Shown here: positions 16,684 through 24,556 of the stretch, piece by piece
How the letters are laid out: each line of letters starts with the position of its first letter
Numbering within the stretch: the stretch's first letter is position 1
DNA from: Sedimentisphaerales bacterium
Lineage (GTDB): Bacteria; Planctomycetota; Phycisphaerae; Sedimentisphaerales; SM23-30
DNA length: 53,070 nucleotides
Assembly: GCA_016934515.1 (NCBI GenBank)
Contig: JAFGSR010000010.1
Location: 1 to 53,070 of the forward strand
Reading direction: 5' to 3'
Position numbers and translations under genes: made by a program
Notes under the pieces: generated by a model
What the model was told of the DNA's origin: nothing
Database searches by the model: none
Seen by the model: only the letters and a program-made list of their open reading frames with translations

Positions 16684-17463
16684 ATGGACCTGGCAACATT
16701 GATAGGATTGGTTTTAGGTTTTGGGCTGGTAACTTTTGCCATGCTCTCCAAAACCTCACTGAGTAACTTTATCGACCCTGCTTCGGCGATGATAGTTATC
16801 GGAGGTGCCATCGCCTCGGTAATGATGAGTTTCTCACTTTCCAATTTCCTCAAGACCGGCAAGGTCTTCAGTAAAGCTCTCTTCCATAAGGAAAATTCCG
16901 CCCAGACGCTGATTAATGATCTGGTCGGTTATGCCGAGGTTGCCCGGCGCGACGGCATCCTGTCGCTGGAAAATGCTATCAAAGAAGCAACTGACACCTT
17001 CATTGTCAAGGGCATCCAGATGGCAGTGGATGGTACCGACCCGGAACTGATCGAGCAGATTCTAAATAACGAACTTGAAGCCATCGCCACCCGACACGAC
17101 TCGGGCAAGGCGATTTTTGATTCGCTGGGAAAATACGCACCGGCGTATGGCATGATCGGGACTTTGGTTGGGCTGGTTATCATGCTGCTGAATATGTCCG
17201 ACCCGGATGCTATCGGCCCGGCCATGGCGGTGGCGTTGATTACCACACTTTACGGTTCGATGTTCGCCAACATGTTTGCCCTGCCCATCGCCGACAAACT
17301 TGGCTCCCGAAACGATGAGGAATTGCTCTACAAAACCATCATTATCAAGGGTGTCATGAGCATCCAGTCCGGCGACAATCCCAGAATCGTCGAACAAAAG
17401 CTGAAAACCTTCCTCCCGCCCGGCTTACGCGGCAGAGAAGATGAAGAAGAAGCTGATGCATAG
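16684..17463 (+). CDS. motA: Flagellar stator protein MotA
   Basis: The 259-residue protein has four predicted membrane helices (about 5-22, 33-52, 150-172, 180-202) and a large cytoplasmic loop, as in the MotA/PomA family. The loop has the conserved ARRDGILSLE stretch with the motor-contacting arginines near 88-89. The third helix contains YAPAYGMIGTLVGLVIML with the conserved proline. With MotB it forms the ion channel that drives rotation. The insertion of motAB between flbD and fliL differs from the Bacillus order. Confidence 0.95.
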   Translation: MDLATLIGLVLGFGLVTFAMLSKTSLSNFIDPASAMIVIGGAIASVMMSFSLSNFLKTGKVFSKALFHKENSAQTLINDLVGYAEVARRDGILSLENAIKEATDTFIVKGIQMAVDGTDPELIEQILNNELEAIATRHDSGKAIFDSLGKYAPAYGMIGTLVGLVIMLLNMSDPDAIGPAMAVALITTLYGSMFANMFALPIADKLGSRNDEELLYKTIIIKGVMSIQSGDNPRIVEQKLKTFLPPGLRGREDEEEADA

Positions 17464-17500
17464 AAAAGAAAGTTAAATCGTAGCAAAAAGTTTAAGCTAA

Positions 17501-18253
17501 ATGGCCAGGAAAAAGAAACCAAAACTCGAAGGCGCACCGGAATACATGGTCACTTATGGTGACATGATGACGCTGCTGTTGTGTTTTTTCGTTATCCTGG
17601 TTTCCATGAGCGAGATGAAGCAGGATCAGAAATTTCAGAAAGTGGCTGAATCCATGAAGCGGGCCTTTGGTTATCAGGGCGGTGCGGGTTTCATTACCGG
17701 GCAGATTCCGCCCACCAATACTCTGGAAAAACGACTGACTCATCTGCTGATCAGAAAATTCCGGTTGCAAATCGGCAAAAGCTCCGACGAAGGCATCGAA
17801 GGTGAAAATCCCAGCGTGCAGACCGTTCGCGAGGGGCTGGAATTTACCATTGGAGGCCAGGTAAGTTTCGAACCGGGAAAAGCCGTTTTGCTCGACGCTG
17901 CCAAAAAGCAACTGGGCCTCTTTGCCGAAACCATCATGGGTATGAACAACAAAATTCGAATCCAGGGCCACACCGCCCGCATACCACCCAATCTTTACCA
18001 GCCCTTTAACACTCTCGACGACCTGTCCTACGCCCGCGGAATGGCAGTCAAAGATTATTTGATTAGTAAGGGATTGCGGGAGCAGCGGATTGCAGTAGAG
18101 GTTTGTGGCGATAATGAACCGATCCGGACCCAGGCATATGATACGAATAGCAGAACAGCTAATGATCGGGTTTCTATTATCGTTACGGAGAATCTGATCG
18201 AGGAATACCTGGGCAGTCCGGAAAAAGAAACCGAAAACATTCTGGAAGGGTAA
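17501..18253 (+). CDS. motB: Flagellar stator protein MotB
   Basis: This 250-residue protein begins with a basic N-terminus, then one membrane helix (about 18-37) containing the ion-binding Asp21 in VTYGDMMTLLLCFFVILV. The C-terminal OmpA-like peptidoglycan-binding domain (about 125-240) has IRIQGHTA and an NDRVSIIV end. The Tyr before Gly-Asp is usual in proton-driven MotB, but ion type cannot be fixed from this alone. It is 37 bases from motA, probably in one transcript. Confidence 0.94.
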   Translation: MARKKKPKLEGAPEYMVTYGDMMTLLLCFFVILVSMSEMKQDQKFQKVAESMKRAFGYQGGAGFITGQIPPTNTLEKRLTHLLIRKFRLQIGKSSDEGIEGENPSVQTVREGLEFTIGGQVSFEPGKAVLLDAAKKQLGLFAETIMGMNNKIRIQGHTARIPPNLYQPFNTLDDLSYARGMAVKDYLISKGLREQRIAVEVCGDNEPIRTQAYDTNSRTANDRVSIIVTENLIEEYLGSPEKETENILEG

Positions 18254-18342
18254 TCCAGTTAGAAAAGTGGAAGAAACACTAAAGAAACAGCAGAATCGGT
18301 TAAAAAAGCAGAATAAAACCGTAAGAATTAAGGAGAAATACG

Positions 18343-18867
18343 ATGGCTGACAACACCCCGGCAAAAGCAGAAGCCGATGAGCAGAAGCCCAAGGGCAAGC
18401 TCCCGATAAAAACCATAATAATTATTCTGGGAGTTTTGCTGCTGGAGGGCGGCACAATTTCAATGTTTACGATTTTGAAAGGCGATCCCAAGCCCGCAGA
18501 AGCTACCAGTCCCATTGAGGGAACCGCCGACAAGCCGAGTAAGCCGATGTTTGAGATTACCTTGGCGGAAAATTTCAGCGTGGATAACTATACCCGCGGC
18601 AAATCCAAGCTGGTGGTTACCATGCAGGTAACTGCCAAAGCTGACGAATCCCATAAAGATGACCTTACCAAGAAAGTGGAAGCCAGCGCGTCTGAAATCA
18701 AGGACGGTATTCGGGCGCTGGTATCCATGGCTCAGCCTGATGAGGTCAGAGATCCGAAACTGCAGGTCATTAAGAGAGAAATCAAATCGTGTGTTGAAGA
18801 AATCATTGGTGAAGGGATAATCGAAGAGGTGTTGATTTCCAACTGGCAGACCTACTCTGCGGATTAG
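18343..18867 (+). CDS. fliL: Flagellar basal body-associated protein FliL
   Basis: The 174-residue protein has a charged cytoplasmic N-terminus (about 1-20), one membrane helix (about 22-43; IKTIIIILGVLLLEGGTI) and a periplasmic domain. The end, VEEIIGEGIIEEVLISNWQ, is FliL-like. FliL rings surround the stator and stabilise it, in keeping with the motAB genes just upstream. AAGGAG precedes the ATG by 8 bases. The usual next gene fliM is missing. Confidence 0.88.
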   Translation: MADNTPAKAEADEQKPKGKLPIKTIIIILGVLLLEGGTISMFTILKGDPKPAEATSPIEGTADKPSKPMFEITLAENFSVDNYTRGKSKLVVTMQVTAKADESHKDDLTKKVEASASEIKDGIRALVSMAQPDEVRDPKLQVIKREIKSCVEEIIGEGIIEEVLISNWQTYSAD

Positions 18868-19317
18868 TTACTGTTCATGGCAAATTGTGGTCAACCGGCG
18901 TGAGAACTGTGGCAAAAATGAACAGTGAAAAAGATTATTTTGAGCAGCTAAAAAAAAATGTAAAAAATTAAAGAAATTTCAGGTTTTTTGTAACTTTATT
19001 CTTTTATTTTTATGGTTTTTACATTATAAGAAGTAACGTCAGAGCAAGATCATAACGATAGTTTTTTTCGGCTGACAAAAGCCCTTTTATTAACCAATAA
19101 AAATCATGTTCCACAGCTAGTTGGAAAGGTTGCCGGGAGTTGGAGAAGGTTATCGCGGTGAAAATTATTGCGGTATCAACGACAAGTTAAGAGCCTCCGA
19201 CAAAACTCGTCAAAAATAATGAATGTCGGCAGTTAAATCCGCCGAAGACCAGTTTTGTCAGAGCGAATAAGATAAGATTGGTAAAGACGGCAGGATTTTT
19301 ATAAAGGTTTGATAAAA
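18868..19317 (+). promoter_or_regulatory. 450-base structured gap between fliL and fliN
   Basis: No open reading frame here is convincing. Two long-range inverted repeats stand out: ACTGTTCAT (18870-18878) with ATGAACAGT (18918-18926), and GACAAAACT (19199-19207) with AGTTTTGTC (19251-19259). Between them lies an A/T-rich block (about 18950-19090). This is where fliM normally sits, and no similarity to FliM was recognised in the translations. The gap may contain a promoter or leader for fliN, but no confident promoter was identified. Confidence 0.5.
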
Positions 19318-19863
19318 ATGCCGGAACAGGAAAGTCAAAATCAGGATTCTGAGGTTTCGCAGGAGAGTTCGCCGCCTGAGGAGAGTTCAACTTCGCAGGA
19401 AGGTTTGGTAGCTGGGGCAGATTCGGCTCGACAGACTGCGCCGGAAGCCGAGTCGGCGGGCGAAATCGACGAACAGGCAGGCAATGAGGCAGCGGTAGCA
19501 GCCGAGGTGGCTGAATTGATGTCTGAAGCTGCTGAAACGAGCGAACAGACTGAGCAAAGTCCTGATTTGCCGGATTTTTCCGGGATGTTCGCCGATGCGG
19601 CGGCCAGTAGTATTGAATTGCTGAATGATGTGGAGCTTGATGTCAAAGTTGAGCTGGGAAGGTCGGAGTTGAGCGTCGAGGAAATACTGAAGTTGTCCGA
19701 AGGTTCGGTAGTTGAACTTGACAAACTGGCTGGTGATCCCGTCGATATTCTGGTGAATGAGCAACTTATTGCTCGTGGTGAGGTGCTGGTGGTAAATGAC
19801 AACTTTTGTGTGAGAATTAACGAGATTATTCCGGGAATTTCGGAAACAGTTAACCAGACATAA
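19318..19863 (+). CDS. fliN: Flagellar motor switch protein FliN with acidic N-terminal extension
   Basis: From the ATG at 19318 (AAAGG 10 bases upstream) the protein has 181 residues. An in-frame TTG at 19309 is less likely. The C-terminal SpoA domain (about 95-175) has the family segments [39 protein letters not shown] and [14 protein letters not shown]. It forms the lower C ring and docks FliH. The N-terminal 90 residues are a very acidic, low-complexity E/S/A stretch. It is the only SpoA protein in the window, so whether it partly replaces FliM is an open question. Its stop codon overlaps a small ORF (TAATG). Confidence 0.92.
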   Translation: MPEQESQNQDSEVSQESSPPEESSTSQEGLVAGADSARQTAPEAESAGEIDEQAGNEAAVAAEVAELMSEAAETSEQTEQSPDLPDFSGMFADAAASSIELLNDVELDVKVELGRSELSVEEILKLSEGSVVELDKLAGDPVDILVNEQLIARGEVLVVNDNFCVRINEIIPGISETVNQT

Positions 19864-20030
19864 TGAGATACAGCGGCAGAGATGAGGCTTCGCCGAGCCT
19901 GAGTATGGACTGGAAGCCGCTTATTGATATTGAAAAGGAAGTTGTGCCCTTATCGACCTGCGTGAATCAAGCTTGCGAACCATTCTAAGCGATTTGCCAG
20001 GTTATCAGGAAAGCGAAAAAGCTCTGAAGT
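19863..20030 (+). pseudogene. Possible small frameshifted gene after fliN
   Basis: An ATG overlapping the fliN stop (TAATG) opens a 41-codon frame that ends at 19988. From about 19950 the -1 frame continues with a protein-like sequence, ALIDLRESSLRTILSDLPGY, to a TAA at 20028-20030. Joining the two frames would give roughly 55 residues. It may be a decayed gene, a sequencing error or chance. No family was recognised. The 197 bases from here to fliO show nothing else definite. Confidence 0.25.
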
Positions 20031-20227
20031 AAAAATGTCGATCAAAATCGCCGTTCGGCATTACCAAAGTCAGGGCTGAGTTACGAAGCTGCAGGGCAGT
20101 AATCCAGGTTAGATCAAAAACCTGGGGCAAAGTTAAGAGACTCGGGTTTGATTTAAGGATTTGAGTCGAAGTTAAAAGACCCAGGGATGTATTTCATTCC
20201 TAATAAGCCAGGCTTGTGAGGTGACCC

Positions 20228-21127
20228 ATGGTTAAGCCGACCATTTCACATTGCGGACTTTCCATTATCCGTTTAGCAGTTTTCCAGATGCTGTTACTGG
20301 TAACGGTTGCGGTGGGGCAGGAACAGACTGAAAATTCGTTTTACGCCAATTCCTCGTCTCCTCAAAATCAGGCGAAAGATAAGCAAAGCCGGACAATCGA
20401 ACCTTCCATCCCCGCCTCGGTTGGTCAGGAGGGCAAAGAAGCCCTGGGGAATCCTGCGGTTGCAGTCCCGGCTGGGGAAAGTTCCGTCGGTAAAGTTGCG
20501 GCTGTCGAGAAGCAAACGATTAGTCGGCCTGATTCGTCCCTGGAAAGTCGCAAGCTGGGTGAAGCGGCTGGAAAACGAGGCGAAAAACAATCCGGTAAGA
20601 CCAAGCTTAATGTTGCCCAACCCTCTATCTGGAAGACGATTGGTTCGCTGTTAATTGTGTTGGCCTTGATAATCGGGGGTTCCTGGTTATTTCGCCGGTT
20701 TGCCGGCACTTCGGAACAAAGATTTTCCGCGGCGGGGGTCGAGGTAATCTCGCGGAGCGCTATCAGTCCCAAACAATCACTGTGCCTGGTGAAGCTGGGG
20801 CCCCGGCTGTTGTTGCTGGGGTTGAGCCCGAACCATATGGCGGCTTTGCATGACATTGACGATCCGGAGGAAATCGCCGAGATTCTCGGCCGACTGGAAA
20901 AGCAGAAGAAATCTTCGATCAGCAACACCTTCGGCCGACTTTTTCGCAGCGAATCCCTGAATTATCCGGCGAACGAAGATGATGGCTACAATCCCGACCT
21001 GGATCCTGAAGCGGGCCTCGATGACAACTACGAACGGCCCGGTCGCCAGTGGTATCAGGCCAAGGGAGAATTGACTTCTTTGCTGGACAAGGTGAAAGGA
21101 TTATCCAAGATTCGGTTTAAACCTTAA
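20228..21127 (+). CDS. fliO: Flagellar biosynthesis protein FliO, extended form
   Basis: FliO helps assemble the FliP ring of the export gate. The 299-residue protein has an N-terminal signal-like helix (about 10-30, ending VTVAVGQ), a disordered S/E/K-rich periplasmic stretch (about 30-130), and a membrane helix (about 135-155, GSLLIVLALIIGGSWLF). The cytoplasmic FliO domain follows (EVISRSAISPKQSLCLVKLG...LLLLGLSP). The family is often only 100-140 residues, so the leading and trailing parts are extensions. It is directly followed by fliP. GAGGTGA supports the start. Confidence 0.88.
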   Translation: MVKPTISHCGLSIIRLAVFQMLLLVTVAVGQEQTENSFYANSSSPQNQAKDKQSRTIEPSIPASVGQEGKEALGNPAVAVPAGESSVGKVAAVEKQTISRPDSSLESRKLGEAAGKRGEKQSGKTKLNVAQPSIWKTIGSLLIVLALIIGGSWLFRRFAGTSEQRFSAAGVEVISRSAISPKQSLCLVKLGPRLLLLGLSPNHMAALHDIDDPEEIAEILGRLEKQKKSSISNTFGRLFRSESLNYPANEDDGYNPDLDPEAGLDDNYERPGRQWYQAKGELTSLLDKVKGLSKIRFKP

Positions 21128-21184
21128 ACGAACCTGAAAAATTGGGTTGTATTATAAACGAAAGAGAGCACGGAAAGCTCCATT

Positions 21185-22129
21185 ATGTCAAGGATGACAG
21201 CAGAAAAATTCTTTTTATTGCCTCTCATCGGGATCATCTGGCTGATGCTGCCGGCGGCGGTTGCTATCGGTCAGCAGAATCCACCCGGATTGGGAGAATT
21301 CCCGGCGATTGCGGACTTACCAGCATTTCCCGGTTCTGCGGATTCGCCTTCAAACTCACCAGCGGTATCGACCGGTCAACCAAGCATCTTTTCCGATCCG
21401 GCAGCTCTGCTGGAGAATTCCGTCAAGCCGGAAAAGCTTTCCTCCTCACTAAGCATTATGTTACTGCTGACGGTGCTGTCACTGGCCCCGGCAATTCTGG
21501 TGTTGACTACCTGTTTTACTCGAATTGTGGTGGTGCTGGCGTTGCTTCGTCAGGCGATGGCTACTCAGCAACTACCCCCGGCGCAGGTTATTACCGGGCT
21601 GGCGTTGTTTATGACTTTTAGCGTGATGGCACCGACCTGGCAGCAAATCAAGGCTGACGCGATCGACCCTTACATCAATCCTGCCCAGGGGGAGCAGTCT
21701 ATCGGTATCGACGAAGCCTGGCATCGAGCGTCGGGTCATTTGCGCAGCTTCATGATTACCCAAATCGAAAACACCGGTAACACCGAAGACGTTTACATGT
21801 TTGTCGAGATCGGCATCGTGCCCGATGAGTTAAAACCGAAAATCGCCGCCGAGACTCTACAGTGGAAGGACGTTACTATGGCGGCGCTAATTCCGGCTTT
21901 TATCACCAGCGAACTCAAGCAGGCGTTCATCATGGGATTTTACATTTACATGCCGTTTTTGTTGATTGACATGGTGATAGCTTCGATTTTGATGTCGATG
22001 GGTATGATGATGTTGCCGCCGGTGCTGATTTCGCTGCCGTTCAAGCTGCTGCTTTTCGTGCTGGTGGACGGTTGGCACCTGGTGGTTGGCTCGCTGCTGC
22101 AGAGCTTTACCAATGCTCCACCAATATGA
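21185..22129 (+). CDS. fliP: Flagellar export gate protein FliP
   Basis: The 314-residue protein is cleaved by signal peptidase in most bacteria; residues about 9-29 (FFLLPLIGIIWLMLPAAVAIG) are a plausible signal. A P/S-rich linker follows, then the FliP core: ILVLTTCFTRIVVVLALLRQ, GLALFMTFSVMAPTW and KQAFIMGFYIYMPFLLIDMV. Five FliP subunits with FliR and FliQ make the export pore. GGAAAG lies upstream of the ATG. A +1-frame ORF at 21142-21621 overlaps it and is a shadow. Confidence 0.95.
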   Translation: MSRMTAEKFFLLPLIGIIWLMLPAAVAIGQQNPPGLGEFPAIADLPAFPGSADSPSNSPAVSTGQPSIFSDPAALLENSVKPEKLSSSLSIMLLLTVLSLAPAILVLTTCFTRIVVVLALLRQAMATQQLPPAQVITGLALFMTFSVMAPTWQQIKADAIDPYINPAQGEQSIGIDEAWHRASGHLRSFMITQIENTGNTEDVYMFVEIGIVPDELKPKIAAETLQWKDVTMAALIPAFITSELKQAFIMGFYIYMPFLLIDMVIASILMSMGMMMLPPVLISLPFKLLLFVLVDGWHLVVGSLLQSFTNAPPI

Positions 22130-22216
22130 TGGGGCCGAGATGCCCGAATCGATGTGGTAAATTGGAATTTTTGAAAAATTAAGTTTTTTGAGTTGAAACA
22201 ATAAGGAATTAAAAAA

Positions 22217-22480
22217 ATGGAACCTGACATGGCATTAGACATTGGGCGACATGTTTTGATGACTGCGCTGATGATCTGTCTGCCGCTGCTTTGTGTGGGG
22301 CTGGTGGTGGGTGTGCTGGTTTCCATACTGCAGGCGGTAACCCAGGTTCAGGAGATGACCCTTACGTTCGTACCCAAAATTATCGCGATGGTTTTCGCGG
22401 CGGCTCTGCTGATGCCCTGGATCATGGCTAAATTGATGGAATTCGCCACGGAGATGTTCAGCCCAATGGTGGTGCCTTAG
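22217..22480 (+). CDS. fliQ: Flagellar export gate protein FliQ
   Basis: The 87 residues form two membrane helices with the conserved QAVTQVQEMTLTFVPKI loop that closes the gate. Length and sequence match FliQ exactly. AAGGAA lies 8 bases before the ATG. The 87-base gap after fliP and the 99-base gap to fliR are A/T-rich without clear signals. Confidence 0.95.
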   Translation: MEPDMALDIGRHVLMTALMICLPLLCVGLVVGVLVSILQAVTQVQEMTLTFVPKIIAMVFAAALLMPWIMAKLMEFATEMFSPMVVP

Positions 22481-22579
22481 TTGCCCGGACAAGATGAAAG
22501 TGAAGTTATTGAAAATTAAGCTAGGGTATTTCAGTTTTGTTTTTGTTAGAAAAAATTAAACCGTTTTGAAATTGTAAAA

Positions 22580-23356
22580 ATGCTGATACTCGAACCCATA
22601 CAACAAATTGCTAATCAGGCTCCGGTGTTTTTTCTGGTGCTGTTTCGCATCGCGGGGCTGCTGGTGCTGACCCCGGTGATGGGTTCTTCGGCGATTCCGT
22701 TGAAATTTCGTGCACTGCTGGCGTTGGCGCTCAGTGCGGTTATCTTTCCGATGGTGCCGATGGTGGTTTTTGAGCCCTCTTCATTCGCCGGGCTGGCTGT
22801 TGCGGTGGGGACGGAGATGCTTATCGGTATCACGATGGGATTTGCACTGTCGCTGTTAATGCTGGGTGTTCAGGTGGGTGCCGAAATGGTCGGCCATCAG
22901 ATGGGATTTGCGATGGCCCGGCTGGTGGATCCCAACACTCAGGTGAACACCACGGTGCTGTCGCAATTTTATGTAATGTTGGCCACTTTGATTTATGTAT
23001 TGATGAACGGCCACCTGGTGATGATTAAGTCCCTGGTTAACACTTTTAACACAGTTCCGCTGCTGGGGGCCTCGATAACTATAAATGTTTTAGACACCTT
23101 GGTATCTATTCTGACCGGGGCGTTTATGTTGGGAGTTCGTATCGCCGGGCCGGCGTTGGTGGCGATTTACCTGGCGACGCTCGCACTGGGATTCATTTCG
23201 CGGACCATGCCCCAGTTGAACATCCTGGCGGCTGGTTTTCCCATTCGAATTACTTTGGCTTTTACATTGCTGGTCGCTTCGCTGGGATCAGTGTTTATTT
23301 TGTTTCAGGACAAATTGATAGCTGTATTGGAAACCATTGGTTTATTGTTTGTTTAA
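22580..23356 (+). CDS. fliR: Flagellar export gate protein FliR
   Basis: FliR is the single-copy subunit completing the FliP-FliQ-FliR pore. This 258-residue protein is highly hydrophobic, with six or so helices. Family motifs include FRIAGLLVLTPVMGSSAIPL, GVQVGAEMVGHQMGFAMA and ISRTMPQLNILAAGFPIRI. The start ATG follows an A-rich leader with no evident ribosome site. flhB starts 12 bases after the stop. Confidence 0.94.
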   Translation: MLILEPIQQIANQAPVFFLVLFRIAGLLVLTPVMGSSAIPLKFRALLALALSAVIFPMVPMVVFEPSSFAGLAVAVGTEMLIGITMGFALSLLMLGVQVGAEMVGHQMGFAMARLVDPNTQVNTTVLSQFYVMLATLIYVLMNGHLVMIKSLVNTFNTVPLLGASITINVLDTLVSILTGAFMLGVRIAGPALVAIYLATLALGFISRTMPQLNILAAGFPIRITLAFTLLVASLGSVFILFQDKLIAVLETIGLLFV

Positions 23357-23368
23357 TAAGGTTAGAAA

Positions 23369-24454
23369 ATGCCCGCTGATGATGTAGCTGACAAAACTGA
23401 AGATCCAACCCCACGACGCATTCAGGAAGCGCGGGAAAAGGGTCAGGTCGCCAAAAGCGTGGATCTTTCCGCCGCTTTCGGGCTGCTGGCGGGAATGGTT
23501 ATGCTGAACTGGTACGGCCCGACAATTTTCCAGGGGATGGCATCGCTGATGGAGAAATCACTTTCTCTTGACAATGTTCCTACTAATGGAACCCTGGCTC
23601 TCGATGTCAGTTGGCGAACACTACTTAGCCACACAGCTTTGATGCTGATTCCGTTTTTTCTGGCGTTAGTGGTGGTGGCGATTGTTACGAACCTGGCCCA
23701 GGTGGGTTTTTTAATTACCGGTAAGCCGATAACGCCGTCGATGGAAAAGATTTCACCACTTAAGGGATTGGCACGATTGTTTTCCAAGAGGACGGGAATC
23801 AAATTGATAACCAATTTGTCTAAGGTCGGCATCATCGCGACGGTGGCTTATTTCACCATCAAATCGTTCCTGCCCCAACTGGTGGGTTTGCCGGGCAGCA
23901 GCTTTATTGAAGTGGTCGGCCATGCGATGGAACTGGTCTTTATTCTGGGTTTACGCATGGTGGCGGTACTGGTGATTCTGGCGTTGATAGATTATGCCGT
24001 TCAAAAAAGGCAGCTCTGGCTGGACCTGAGAATGTCCAAGCAGGAAGTCAAGGAAGAGCTCAAGCGTATGGAAGGTGATCCGCTGATGCATCAAAGGCGG
24101 CTGAATGTCGCCCGGCAACTGGCGGCGGCCCGGATGAGCCAGGCGGTTCCTCAGGCTGACGTTGTTATAACTAATCCGACCGAACTGGCGATTGCTTTGA
24201 AATACGATCACGACAAGATGCATGCCCCAAAAGTTGTCGCTAAAGGTGCCGGTTATATGGCTCAGCGCATTCGTCAGATCGCCAACGAAAACGGCGTGCC
24301 CATCGTCGAGCGAAAACCGCTGGCGCAGGCGTTGTATAAGTCTTGCGAAATTGGTGATTTTATCCCGCCGGAACTTTACAAAGCGGTTGCGGAAGTGCTG
24401 GCCTACATTTTCGAGTTGGCCGGCAAGGGCTATCGCCGGGTAGCCACCGGGTAA
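23369..24454 (+). CDS. flhB: Flagellar export switch protein FlhB with NPTE site
   Basis: FlhB regulates substrate switching from hook to filament. The 361-residue protein has the typical start (DKTEDPTPRRIQEAREKGQV), four membrane helices (about 33-50, 88-115, 145-170, 185-211) and the cytoplasmic domain. The autocleavage motif at residues 269-272, normally NPTH, reads NPTE (codons at 24173-24184), followed by LAIALKYD. Asn269 and Pro270, the cleavage pair, and Thr271 are kept, while His272 is glutamate. Cleavage may be altered. FliK, the partner in switching, is in the same operon. Confidence 0.95.
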   Translation: MPADDVADKTEDPTPRRIQEAREKGQVAKSVDLSAAFGLLAGMVMLNWYGPTIFQGMASLMEKSLSLDNVPTNGTLALDVSWRTLLSHTALMLIPFFLALVVVAIVTNLAQVGFLITGKPITPSMEKISPLKGLARLFSKRTGIKLITNLSKVGIIATVAYFTIKSFLPQLVGLPGSSFIEVVGHAMELVFILGLRMVAVLVILALIDYAVQKRQLWLDLRMSKQEVKEELKRMEGDPLMHQRRLNVARQLAAARMSQAVPQADVVITNPTELAIALKYDHDKMHAPKVVAKGAGYMAQRIRQIANENGVPIVERKPLAQALYKSCEIGDFIPPELYKAVAEVLAYIFELAGKGYRRVATG

Positions 24455-24556
24455 GCCGGTAACAGATTGCGAGGTATGCGGGAAAGGCTGATAAGGCGTG
24501 AAAGATATTAAGGTAAAAAACAGTAAAACGAAAGGATGACTTCAAGGTAACGATTG

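Noticed and set aside
17492..18364. A 290-codon - strand ORF antisense to motB.
   Set aside because: It lies fully opposite a clear motB, has no recognisable family, and its composition is that of a frame shadow.
21142..21621. A + strand ORF overlapping the start of fliP.
   Set aside because: It is in another frame of fliP's conserved region and is glycine/serine-rich without a family.
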